12,465 nucleotides of DNA from Solirubrobacteraceae bacterium (GTDB lineage Bacteria; Actinomycetota; Thermoleophilia; Solirubrobacterales; Solirubrobacteraceae): positions 1 through 12,465 of the forward strand of contig JASHQV010000241.1 in assembly GCA_030038955.1 (NCBI GenBank), in the 5' to 3' direction. The translations under genes were made by a program, and so were the position numbers. Within the stretch, counting starts at the first letter, position 1; every line of letters begins with the position of its first letter. Below the pieces are notes generated by a model. The model had not been told where the DNA came from and ran no database searches. It was given only the letters and a program-made list of their open reading frames with translations. This document shows, one piece after another, positions 6,677 to 12,465 of the stretch.

Positions 6677-6846
6677 GATCCCCCAAACTCCGCCCTCCTC
6701 GTCCCTGTCAGCCGAACGCTCCTGTCCGTTGCGGAGATCAGCGCGAGCGCAGGCATGGAGCCAGTCGGTCTGGCCGCGACTTGACCGGGCCATAAGACGG
6801 CTCGCGAGCTGACGATCCCTGTCATCGTCCGCCAGGCATCGTGCGC

Positions 6847-6865
6847 GACGATCGGATTGGCGACG
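6847..6865 (+). repeat. Direct repeat, right copy, flanking fic
   Basis: GACGATCGGATTGGCGACG differs from the copy at 5255-5273 only at position 12 (T for C). It lies in the 218-base gap between the fic stop and the end of the convergent GNAT gene. That gap shows nothing else I can name. Confidence 0.5.
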
Positions 6866-6894
6866 GAGCAGGAGCCCGGTGGAGACCGTTTTCT

Positions 6895-7374
6895 CTAACG
6901 TGGCCTTCTGAGGTAGTAGGTGCGTTGCTCGTCTTCGGCGAGCAGCTGGAAGCCGGCTTTTTCAAGCACTCGCTGGGAGGCGCGGTTGTCAAGGTCGGTT
7001 TTCGCGATGATCTCGAGAGCGCCATGCTTCCAGCCAAGCGAGCTGAGCAGCCGGACCGCCTCGGTCGCGTAGCCGCGACCTCGTCGCGAAGGCACGACGC
7101 CGTATCCGATCTCCGTCTGTCCCTGTTCGGGCGCGCCGAAGAAGCCGACTCCGCCGATGACCACGCCACTTCCGCATTCCACGATTTGGTGATGGCCCCA
7201 AATCGGCTCCAGGCGTTCAGGTCCTCCGCGCTGCAGTAGCCCGGCGATCACGACGTCACCGTCATCGGGGAAGTCGGCCGCCCAATCGTCAAGCCGCTCA
7301 CCCTGGATGATTGCCTCCACCGCGTTCCAAGCGATGGGGCGGAGCATAAGTCGGGTCGAGGCATCGGACTGCAT
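6895..7374 (-). CDS. GNAT N-acetyltransferase
   Basis: Acetyl-CoA-dependent acetyltransferase of about 159 residues. It has the family opening (TRLMLRPIAWNAVEAI), a middle strand GVVIGGVGFFGAP, the catalytic-core strand TEIGYGVVPSRRGRGYATEA with the acetyl-CoA loop RRGRGYA, and the end motif NRASQRVLEKAGFQLL. The GYGVVPSRRGRGYATEAV form is typical of the RimJ/RimL-related branch, and the acceptor is unknown. The start is uncertain. ATG at 7372-7374 gives MQSDASTRL. A TTG at 7390-7392 has AGGA five bases upstream and would add six residues. It is convergent with fic. It is only distantly similar to the GNAT at 4494-5051, so the two are not a recent duplication. Confidence 0.92.
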   Translation of the reverse strand: MQSDASTRLMLRPIAWNAVEAIIQGERLDDWAADFPDDGDVVIAGLLQRGGPERLEPIWGHHQIVECGSGVVIGGVGFFGAPEQGQTEIGYGVVPSRRGRGYATEAVRLLSSLGWKHGALEIIAKTDLDNRASQRVLEKAGFQLLAEDEQRTYYLRRPR

Positions 7375-7773
7375 GAGGCTTGAGTATTCCAAGCGCGTCC
7401 TGGGGCCAGCACCCGTGATGGCGTTCCTTTCACGCAGCAGCGGTACCGCACCACCAAACGCCTCGTCCGACAGCTCGAAGCGCTCGGGGTCACCACGTGA
7501 CGCTCGAACCCCGGGAGGTCGCCGCCTGACGCCGATTTCGCTTCAGGGAGTTGTCTCCGACTGTTTCGAAGCAGAGGCCGGTTCCGGTGCCTTTCAGCTC
7601 CTGCCGGTCCGTGGCACGCCGATCGTGATCGTCGGGTGATGTACGGGCGCCTGAACTCAGCTCCTAGGTGCCACCTCGTTCATGACCTTTCGGCGCAGAC
7701 CAATCCTCGAGCGAGTTAATGAAATGCGCGGTTTCAGGGATGTAGGGATGAACCGCGTGAAAGGAGTCGGCTG
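7375..7773. other. Intergenic region with a possible gene-tail fragment
   Basis: This is the region upstream of both the minus-strand GNAT and the plus-strand membrane protein gene. Plus-strand 7417-7500 reads DGVPFTQQRYRTTKRLVRQ and then LEALGVTT before a TGA. Its basic amphipathic look resembles the tail of a transposase, but I cannot assign it. From 7500 to about 7700 nothing is recognised. The last 50 bases hold the inverted repeat at 7727-7757 and the ribosome site AAAGGAG (7760-7766). Confidence 0.45.
7727..7757 (+). promoter_or_regulatory. Inverted repeat upstream of the membrane protein/sigma pair
   Basis: CGCGGTT (7727-7733) and AACCGCG (7751-7757) form a perfect 7-bp inverted repeat with a 17-base gap. 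It ends three bases before the AAAGGAG ribosome site. It may be an operator or a 5' leader hairpin. ECF sigma operons are often autoregulated, but I cannot assign a -35/-10 pair here. Confidence 0.35.
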
Positions 7774-8625
7774 ATGGGCAGAAGTCGATGGGAGCGGGAT
7801 TTGGACCTTGTGGTGCGGCGAACCGATCCGATCCTTGGGTGGAGGTTGAACGACGAGGGAGTGGCCTCGTCGCTTGAGGACGTTGGTCTGCAGATCCTTC
7901 AGAACGTGTCGCCGGCGCGTCCGCGTCAGCGCCGGCGGGCGCTCCGGGCTCCGCGGCGGCTCGTGGTGTTTGTAGTGATGCTCCTCGGCGTGTCCGGGGT
8001 GGCCGCCGCAGCCACCGGCGTGTTCGTGAACGCTCAGACTCACCGCTACCTCCATGGTTGGGAGCGTCGTGCTGCCGGCCCGGGCGAGATCCTCAATTCG
8101 GCTGGGACGAACTACGACCAGGTCGTGCTGCGCGACACGGCTGGCATCTCCTATCCGGCCAGTTACGCGAGTTGGCGCGATTTCGCGGTCAGAGCCTCGC
8201 GGCCGCGGGCTAAGTGTCCCTCTGGCTCACCTCCTGGCTGCACGGTCAATATCAGCACGGGACTGGTCGAGGCGGAGGTCGCCGAGAGCGCGTTCGCCGC
8301 GTGGGTCCTGGATTGGCGTCACGCAAAGATCACCGGCAGCCGTGCTGCAGTTCCTCAGGCCGCAGCGGTCATCACCGAGGCTCCGCACTGGAAGGCGATC
8401 ACCGACTTCGACGCCACCGCTCACGGCTACTTCAGCTATTTGAGGCCGTTCGTCAGGGCGGTCAAGGCAGGCAATCTCAGCGAAGTCGACAGACTGATCG
8501 CAAGCGATACCGGCGGCGCTAGCACCTTCTGGACCAGCGACCCCACGTTCTCCCGTTACGCCTATCAGCATCCGGCCAATACTGGACCCGCTTTCCTGCG
8601 CTACCTCAAAACGGGGCGGCTGTGA
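7774..8625 (+). CDS. Single-pass membrane protein, probable anti-sigma factor
   Basis: A 283-residue protein I do not recognise by name. Layout: cytoplasmic residues 1-60, acidic at first (ERDLDLVVRRTDP, EGVASSLEDVGLQILQ) and then Arg-rich (RPRQRRRALRAPRRL); one membrane helix at about 63-85 (VVFVVMLLGVSGVAAAATGV); and a roughly 195-residue outer domain with a cysteine pair (Cys148, Cys156). This arrangement, with the gene overlapping an ECF sigma gene by four bases (GTGA), is that of membrane anti-sigma factors of actinobacterial ECF systems. The N-terminal part would hold the sigma factor, by inference. There is no zinc-binding HxxxCxxC motif. Start: ATG 7774 with AAAGGAG seven bases upstream. 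An inverted repeat precedes it. Other possibility: a co-regulated membrane protein that does not bind sigma. Confidence 0.8.
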   Translation: MGRSRWERDLDLVVRRTDPILGWRLNDEGVASSLEDVGLQILQNVSPARPRQRRRALRAPRRLVVFVVMLLGVSGVAAAATGVFVNAQTHRYLHGWERRAAGPGEILNSAGTNYDQVVLRDTAGISYPASYASWRDFAVRASRPRAKCPSGSPPGCTVNISTGLVEAEVAESAFAAWVLDWRHAKITGSRAAVPQAAAVITEAPHWKAITDFDATAHGYFSYLRPFVRAVKAGNLSEVDRLIASDTGGASTFWTSDPTFSRYAYQHPANTGPAFLRYLKTGRL

Positions 8626-9200
8626 GCCGACACGGCTCCCCGCGCCCGGAACAGCGCTTTGAGGAGCTCTACCGTGGCACCGCTCCGGACCTCTTGGCAT
8701 ACCTCACCCGTCGAGCTTCTGATCCTGAGGAAGCCACAGACATCCTGGCTGAGGTCTACCTGGTGGCCTGGCGTCGCCTTGACAAGGTGCCGGACGGAAG
8801 TGATGCCCGGCTGTGGCTGTTCGGAGTCGCCCGGAACCTGCTAATGAAAAGCAACCAGCACCAACGCTCCCATCAGGCGCTCGTGCACGGCCTCACGCGT
8901 GAGCTGTCCCGGATCGCGAGCTACCCGCCAGCGTCCGGAGACAACGAACTGAACGACAAAGTTCGCGCGAGCGTGCAGAAGCTCCCAGCCAAGGAGCGTG
9001 AGGTTCTGCTCCTAACAGCATGGGAGGGTCTCAAACCCCGTGAGATCGCCAAGGTGACAGGGTCTACAGCCAACGTCGTCCGGGTTCGGCTGCACCACGC
9101 GCGAGGCCACGTACGACGAGAGCTACACCAAGAATCACCACTCAACGACACAGACACCCCGGCGGCCGAACCGTTGCGAAGAGTCATCGCTGAACGTTGA
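8622..9200 (+). CDS. ECF-family RNA polymerase sigma factor
   Basis: Sigma factor of 192 residues that directs RNA polymerase to alternative promoters. Region 2 is at about 10-75 (FEELYRGTAPDLLAYLTRRA, then EEATDILAEVYLVAWRRLDKVP and ARLWLFGVARNLL), and region 4 is at about 120-170 (LPAKEREVLLLTAWEGLKPR, EIAKVTGSTANVVRVRLHHA). The HTH is complete, and no extra C-terminal domain is present beyond about 20 polar residues. The GTG start overlaps the stop of the membrane protein gene (GTGA), so translation is probably coupled and the two are made in fixed ratio. Usually the sigma gene comes first and the anti-sigma gene second; here the order is reversed. The ECF group cannot be assigned without a profile search. 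Confidence 0.93.
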   Translation: MSRHGSPRPEQRFEELYRGTAPDLLAYLTRRASDPEEATDILAEVYLVAWRRLDKVPDGSDARLWLFGVARNLLMKSNQHQRSHQALVHGLTRELSRIASYPPASGDNELNDKVRASVQKLPAKEREVLLLTAWEGLKPREIAKVTGSTANVVRVRLHHARGHVRRELHQESPLNDTDTPAAEPLRRVIAER

Positions 9201-9206
9201 CGATCA

Positions 9207-9244
9207 GGTTCGGCCAGAGATAGGGCGAAAGCCTGAGGCGAACC
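9207..9244 (+). terminator. Weak hairpin after the sigma gene
   Basis: GGTTCG (9207-9212) pairs with CGAACC (9239-9244), enclosing a small GGC-GAAA-GCC hairpin. It starts seven bases after the sigma stop. There is no T-run, so it is only a candidate end of the operon. Between here and 9320 nothing else is seen. Confidence 0.25.
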
Positions 9245-9320
9245 GCCGACCTGGCGATTGCCTCGCTGCTCCCGTCGACCTTCCCCGCGTCATCGCATTA
9301 GCGACTACCGAGGCGCTAAG

Positions 9321-9747
9321 TCAGAGATCGAGCAGGTGCCGGGCCGCCGCGCTGAGTCCAGCCTCAGCAAGACCACGCAGGACTGCGGGTCCAGCGGACC
9401 GCACCGTCTTGGCCGCCGTCTTGAGATTGGAGGCCTGCTCCTCGGTGGGCGCGTTATCGGCAAGTCCTTCGAGGATCGCCGCGGGCTCGCCTGGTGACCC
9501 AAGCACGTCGAAGCGTGGCCAAAGGCCAAGCACTGCTTCCCGCACCAGTCACCTGAATCTGGCGTGCGGCAATCAAGCCGTGCTGAATGAGACGTTCGAT
9601 GGCCTCCGCAACTTGGGGCTCGGTCAGACTTGGTATGCCGTCGAACGACTCCGTTAAGTGGTGAGCTAGCAGGCCGCTGCCCGCGCCGGTGTTCTCGAAC
9701 ACCCACTGCAGGATCAGCGACTCGAAGTCTTCCTAGGGCAACGCCAT
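9321..9747 (-). pseudogene. Unrecognised gene broken by an early stop and a frameshift
   Basis: Read on the minus strand, ATG 9745-9747 starts M-A-L-P followed directly by TAG (9733-9735). The same frame then continues EDFESLILQWVFENTGAGSG, a long open run through TEPQVAEAIERLIQHGLIAA and RQIQVTGAG to about 9540. The reading then moves by one base to REAVLGLWPRFDVLGSPGEP, followed by ILEGLADNAPTEEQ and ending SAAARHLLDL at the TGA 9321-9323. Restored, it would be about 142 residues. The part around AIERLIQHGLIAARQI looks like a winged-helix segment; the family is not recognised. Two independent lesions in one short gene make loss of function likely. A GTG start at 9702, after the stop, could still give a truncated product. 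TAGTTT (9757-9762) may be its -10 box. Confidence 0.6.
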
Positions 9748-9813
9748 GGCGCAATAAAACTAGACCCTTCATCGCTGGGAGTGGCTGTGTGTCACTCCAA
9801 TGCGATTGGTGTC

Positions 9814-9942
9814 AGGAATACGCGGAACGGGTCGACGCCGAAGACGTTGATCACGGAGAACGGCGAGGTCCGGATCGACAAGCCGCGCGATCGGGACGGC
9901 AGCTTCGATCCGCAGATCGTGAGAAAGCATCAGCGGCGCTTG
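9814..9942 (+). pseudogene. IS256-type (mutator) transposase fragment
   Basis: Forty-three codons encode RNTRNGSTPKTLITENGEVR, then IDKPRDRDGSFDPQIVRKHQ, then RRL. This is the conserved N-terminal block of IS256/mutator transposases, just before the catalytic domain. Everything else is missing, including the DDE residues and, as far as seen, the terminal repeats. After RRL the reading shifts, and a neighbouring frame gives STSWTEEQTIKAAQHGRLPH before a TAG (10003-10005), which I cannot assign. The remaining 137 bases up to the MocR gene hold nothing recognised. It is an old insertion remnant lying next to the broken gene at 9321-9747. Confidence 0.85.
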
Positions 9943-10142
9943 TCAGTACCTCGTGGACCGAGGAGCAGACAATCAAGGCGGCTCAGCACGGGCGGCTCCC
10001 GCACTAGTTCGAGTCGGTCCCCTCGACAGGGTCGGCTCTGCCCACCCGATGCCTCGAACCTCTACCGGGAGAGACCGGGAGGAATCCATACGGCGGGTGG
10101 ACTGAATCTTGAGCGGCTGCTGGTATCGGTGCCGCGCCAGGC

Positions 10143-11549
10143 TCATCCCAGCTCCGGCGCCACGCTCGCGAGCCTCCGCACGCCGGTTGCCAGGTCGGCC
10201 TCGCTGGCCGCTGCTGAGAACGTCAGGCGCAGATGCGGACCCGGCGCGTCGGCCGGAAAGAATGGTCGTCCGGGCATTACGAGGACGCCGGCGCGTCGTG
10301 CTGTCTGCGTGAGCTCGCCGTCGTCGATGCCGTTGGGCAGTCGCACCCAGAGGTGCATGCCGCCCCGCGGCCGCTCAGTGACCTCAGCCCTTGGAAGGTA
10401 CTGCGAGACTGCATCAGCGAGCGTACGGCCGCGACTCTGCAACGCCTGGCTGAGCGCCTGCAGGTGGCGTGGCCAACTGGCTCTGCTGACCAGCTCGATG
10501 GCGGCCTCCTGGACCGGGCGGGGGACGTAGAGGTCGTCCACCACTCGCATCGCGCGTAGCCGGTCCGCCACCGGTCCGCGGGCGATCACGGCGCCGATCC
10601 GGAGGTTTGGGGAGGTGGTCTTCGTTAGCGAGGTGATGTAGACGACCCGCCCTTCCGTGTCGTCGGCGATTAGCGGGCTGGGGGCGTGTTGATCGTGAGC
10701 GAGCCAATGGGCGTAGTCGTCCTCGATCACAAATGCGCCCGCCGTGGCCGCCGCTTCGAGCACCTCCGCGCGGCGCTGTGGCGTCAGGCATACGCCGGTC
10801 GGGTTGGCGTAGGCGGGCTGCAGGTAGACGGCCTGAGCTCCCGTGCGTGCGAACGCCTCGGCGAGCAGCTCCGGGATCACGCCGCCGCTATCGGTCGGAA
10901 CCGGGACGGAGCGGATATGTGCGGCGCGCGCCACCGCCAGTGCGCCCGGGTATGTTGGTGACTCCAGCAGCAGCGGCGCGTCGGCGGGGACCAGGGCGCG
11001 CAGGGTGGTGGAGATCGCGCTCTGCCCTCCAGTCGTAATCAGCACGTCAGCGGCGTCGGCGTGGCCGCCCACGGCATGCTGGGCAAACCATGCGCGCAGC
11101 CCGTGCAGGCCCACTGCCGGCGGCGCCATCCAGGCGTCGGCCACCCGTGCCGACCGTGCCCAGGCCATGCTCAGTTCGCGGGCCGGTACCAGTGAAGAGT
11201 GCAGGTAGCCGAGCGCAAGTGAGATCTCGCCGTCTCTGAGCGGGGGATCGATCACGGCCGACAGCCCGCTGAGGTTGATCGCACGGTCACCGAGCGCCAC
11301 GGTCTGCCAGGAGCGGTCTCCAGGCTCTTTATTGGCATGCAACTGGGCGACATATGTGCCTGCGCCCGGGCGTGTCACCACCAGCCCCTCAGCCGCAAGC
11401 ACCGCGAGCGCGCGTGAGACGGTAACCGGGCTGACGCCGTGCTCCTCGACCACGCTGCGGGTCGATCGCAGTCGGTCACCGGGGCGCAGCGTCGTTACCT
11501 CTGCGCGTAGCGCCGCCGCCAGACGCTGAGTACTGCTATCGTTAGGCAT
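10143..11549 (-). CDS. MocR-family regulator (GntR HTH plus PLP aminotransferase domain)
   Basis: Transcription regulator of 468 residues, full length. Residues 9-68 form a GntR winged helix (LRPGDRLRSTRSVVEEHGVS, then VTVSRALAVLAAEGLVVTRP). Residues about 90-460 form a type I aminotransferase-like domain with ANPTG (248-252), IEDDY (275-279), the PLP-binding lysine Lys310 in SLTKT, and Arg317 in NLRIG. Family members bind pyridoxal phosphate and control genes of vitamin B6, GABA, taurine or other amino-compound metabolism. The effector here is unknown. The ATG at 11547-11549 has no Shine-Dalgarno sequence; TACTCT on the minus strand (11558-11563) ends eight bases before it, so the transcript is probably leaderless. 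Direct repeats in the divergent gap are likely its operator. The divergent small ORF at 11611 is the nearest candidate target. Confidence 0.95.
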   Translation of the reverse strand: MPNDSSTQRLAAALRAEVTTLRPGDRLRSTRSVVEEHGVSPVTVSRALAVLAAEGLVVTRPGAGTYVAQLHANKEPGDRSWQTVALGDRAINLSGLSAVIDPPLRDGEISLALGYLHSSLVPARELSMAWARSARVADAWMAPPAVGLHGLRAWFAQHAVGGHADAADVLITTGGQSAISTTLRALVPADAPLLLESPTYPGALAVARAAHIRSVPVPTDSGGVIPELLAEAFARTGAQAVYLQPAYANPTGVCLTPQRRAEVLEAAATAGAFVIEDDYAHWLAHDQHAPSPLIADDTEGRVVYITSLTKTTSPNLRIGAVIARGPVADRLRAMRVVDDLYVPRPVQEAAIELVSRASWPRHLQALSQALQSRGRTLADAVSQYLPRAEVTERPRGGMHLWVRLPNGIDDGELTQTARRAGVLVMPGRPFFPADAPGPHLRLTFSAAASEADLATGVRRLASVAPELG

Positions 11550-11557
11550 GAGATATC

Positions 11558-11563
11558 AGAGTA
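11558..11563 (-). promoter_or_regulatory. Candidate -10 box of the mocR gene
   Basis: On the minus strand this reads TACTCT (TAnnnT), eight bases before the ATG at 11549. It overlaps the first operator repeat. No convincing -35 is seen. Confidence 0.35.
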
Positions 11564-11596
11564 GCGCTACAACTCAAATTGCGGTAGCGCAACCAC
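11561..11596 (+). promoter_or_regulatory. Two direct repeats, candidate MocR operator
   Basis: GTAGCGCTACAAC (11561-11573) and GTAGCGCAACCAC (11584-11596) match at 11 of 13 positions, 23 bases apart (about two helical turns). GTAGCGCTAC is also itself a palindrome. MocR regulators such as PdxR and GabR bind direct repeats in the gap to the divergent gene, and these lie between mocR and the small ORF and overlap the mocR -10 box. The repeats are seen; binding is inferred. Confidence 0.6.
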
Positions 11597-11610
11597 GCCG
11601 GAGGATCCTT

Positions 11611-11865
11611 ATGGAGGGGGCGTGGTTGCTGGTTCGGGTGCCCGCACCCGTCCTCTTTCTCGCGCGCATCGGCGCTAGCTTCGGGCGCGTCATTGTCCAG
11701 TTCTGGCGGGAGACGCTTGCGGCGCAGGAGGCGCTGCTGGGGGTGCAGCGGTCTTCGGAGCGCGAGGGGTCGCTGCGTTGGCAGCGTACGTTGAGCGGCA
11801 GGCGTCTGGTCGGCAGCTATCCTCCAGCGGAAGCTCCTCGCCTAACTGACTCCCGTCACCCATAG
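11611..11865 (+). CDS. Small hypothetical protein divergent from mocR
   Basis: An 84-residue ORF that I do not recognise. The ATG at 11611 is preceded by GGAGG (11600-11604) at six-base spacing, a strong ribosome site. The first 45 codons have strongly G/C-rich third positions, as real genes here do. The N-terminal part is hydrophobic (AWLLVRVPAPVLFLARIGAS, then FGRVIVQFW). After about codon 50 the bias drops and the composition becomes Ser/Arg-rich, ending at TAG just before the IS630 remnant. It may therefore be the surviving front end of a longer gene, frameshifted or cut by the insertion. Its position across the repeat operator makes it the probable target of MocR. If it is not protein-coding, the promoter and ribosome site may be the remains of the original target gene. 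Confidence 0.45.
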   Translation: MEGAWLLVRVPAPVLFLARIGASFGRVIVQFWRETLAAQEALLGVQRSSEREGSLRWQRTLSGRRLVGSYPPAEAPRLTDSRHP

Positions 11866-11981
11866 CGTGATGCCGGGATTCGTCATCAGATCCACGTCGC
11901 ACTGCCGGTCTAAGTGCTGTCGGTCGTAATTGCCTTCGGGGTTTGAAGGAGTCATAACGGCGGCGGCGAAGTTGTGGGGCG

Positions 11982-12465
11982 ATGCCGGGACCATCTGCCC
12001 AGGAGATCGTCTTGAGGACAGCGAGCGACGGGAGCTTCGGCGTCGCGCCGCGTGCTTCGGCGTCGCGCCGCGTCGTACACGCGTCCGCATCGGGAGGTGC
12101 TGCGAGCGAAGCTGGTGCTGTTGGCAGCGGACGACCACTCGAACGCGGAGATTGGCCGGCGGCTTGGGATGAGCACTCGGTCAGTTGGCCGATGGCGAGG
12201 ACGGTTTGCCGAGCTTCGACTGACTGGTCTTGACGATCAAGCGCGGTCGGGTCGCCCGCGCCGCTTTCCCCCCTCAGCAGGTCGCCGAGGTCAAGGCAGT
12301 CGCGTGCGAGCCGCCGAGCGAGGGCTGTCCGCTCTCGCGCCGCTCCGTGGCTGACGTCCACCGGCTAGTGATCGAGCGTGGGATCTGCGAGACGTCGCAG
12401 TCGACGATCGTGCGCCGGCTCAGAGAGGACGCGATCCATCCGTGGCAGTACCGCTCGTGGATCTT
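11982..12465 (+). pseudogene. IS630-family transposase, frameshifted, runs off the window end
   Basis: Cut-and-paste transposase of the IS630 (Tc1/mariner-like) family; only the N-terminal DNA-binding part is in the window. In order: MPGPSAQEIVL (frame one, ATG 11982); EDSERRELRRRAA (frame two, from about 12014); then SYTRPHREVLRAKLVLLAAD, NAEIGRRLGMSTRSVGRW and GLDDQARSGRPRRFPP (frame three, from about 12054); then QQVAEVKAVACEPPSE, LVIERGICETSQSTIVRRLR and EDAIHPWQYRSWIF (frame four, from 12275). Three frame changes break it: a single-base indel near 12010, a 20-bp tandem duplication at 12034-12073, and one extra base after a run of six C at 12268-12273. The catalytic DDE part would lie beyond 12465. 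The left terminal repeat is not identified, though TA at 11863-11864 is a possible end. Confidence 0.88.
12034..12073 (+). repeat. Exact 20-bp tandem duplication in the IS630 transposase
   Basis: GCTTCGGCGTCGCGCCGCGT occurs twice head to tail (12034-12053 and 12054-12073), with no mismatch. Twenty bases is not a multiple of three. Removing one copy joins EDSERRELRRRAA directly to SYTRPHREVLRAK in one frame, so the duplication itself is the lesion. Exact identity suggests it is recent. Confidence 0.95.

Noticed and set aside
4494..7374. The two GNAT genes as a duplicated pair flanking fic
   Set aside because: Beyond general GNAT motifs the two proteins differ throughout and lie on opposite strands, so a recent duplication is not supported.
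7417..7500. Possible transposase tail (RTTKRLVRQLEALG)
   Set aside because: Only 28 codons, no start and no family I can name with confidence. Mentioned in the intergenic entry only.

Overview
The window is high-GC DNA with GTG/TTG starts, strongly G/C-biased third codon positions and several start codons lying 6-8 bases after a TAnnnT -10 box (probable leaderless mRNAs). This points to an Actinomycetota-type chromosome; finer placement, for example Thermoleophilia, is only a guess. It is an accessory region: intact metabolic and regulatory genes alternate with decayed genes and mobile-element debris.

Left part (1-3313): a minus-strand run of zinc-dependent alcohol dehydrogenase, DUF2255 protein and aldo/keto reductase (cut by the window start) is divergent from an XRE/MmyB-type regulator. 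This is a coherent redox module with its own likely repressor or sensor. From 3314 to 4493 there is no intact gene. That stretch holds a nested hairpin after the regulator, a perfect 15-bp inverted repeat, and a T-arm-like tRNA 3' segment joined directly to a 30-codon LuxR helix-turn-helix remnant.

Middle (4494-7773): two GNAT acetyltransferases, one on each strand, flank a Fic-family AMPylase gene. The Fic gene has a self-inhibitory motif, an intact HPFxDGNGR motif and a C-terminal winged helix, but is broken by a frameshift just before the conserved WIGG segment. A 16-bp inverted repeat and an A/T-rich promoter precede it, and an 18/19 direct repeat brackets it.

Right part (7774-12465): a membrane protein that is probably an anti-sigma factor is translationally coupled to an ECF sigma factor, in the reverse of the usual order. 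After these come an unrecognised gene killed by an early stop and a frameshift, an IS256-type transposase scrap, and an intact MocR (GntR plus aminotransferase) regulator. The MocR gene is divergent from a small unknown ORF, with two direct-repeat operator candidates between them. The window ends in an IS630 transposase wrecked by several frameshifts, one of them an exact 20-bp tandem duplication.

I see no clearly new multi-gene system. The features most worth checking are the MocR operator and small ORF, the reversed sigma/anti-sigma pair, the Fic locus with its repeats, and the tRNA-like/LuxR junction.
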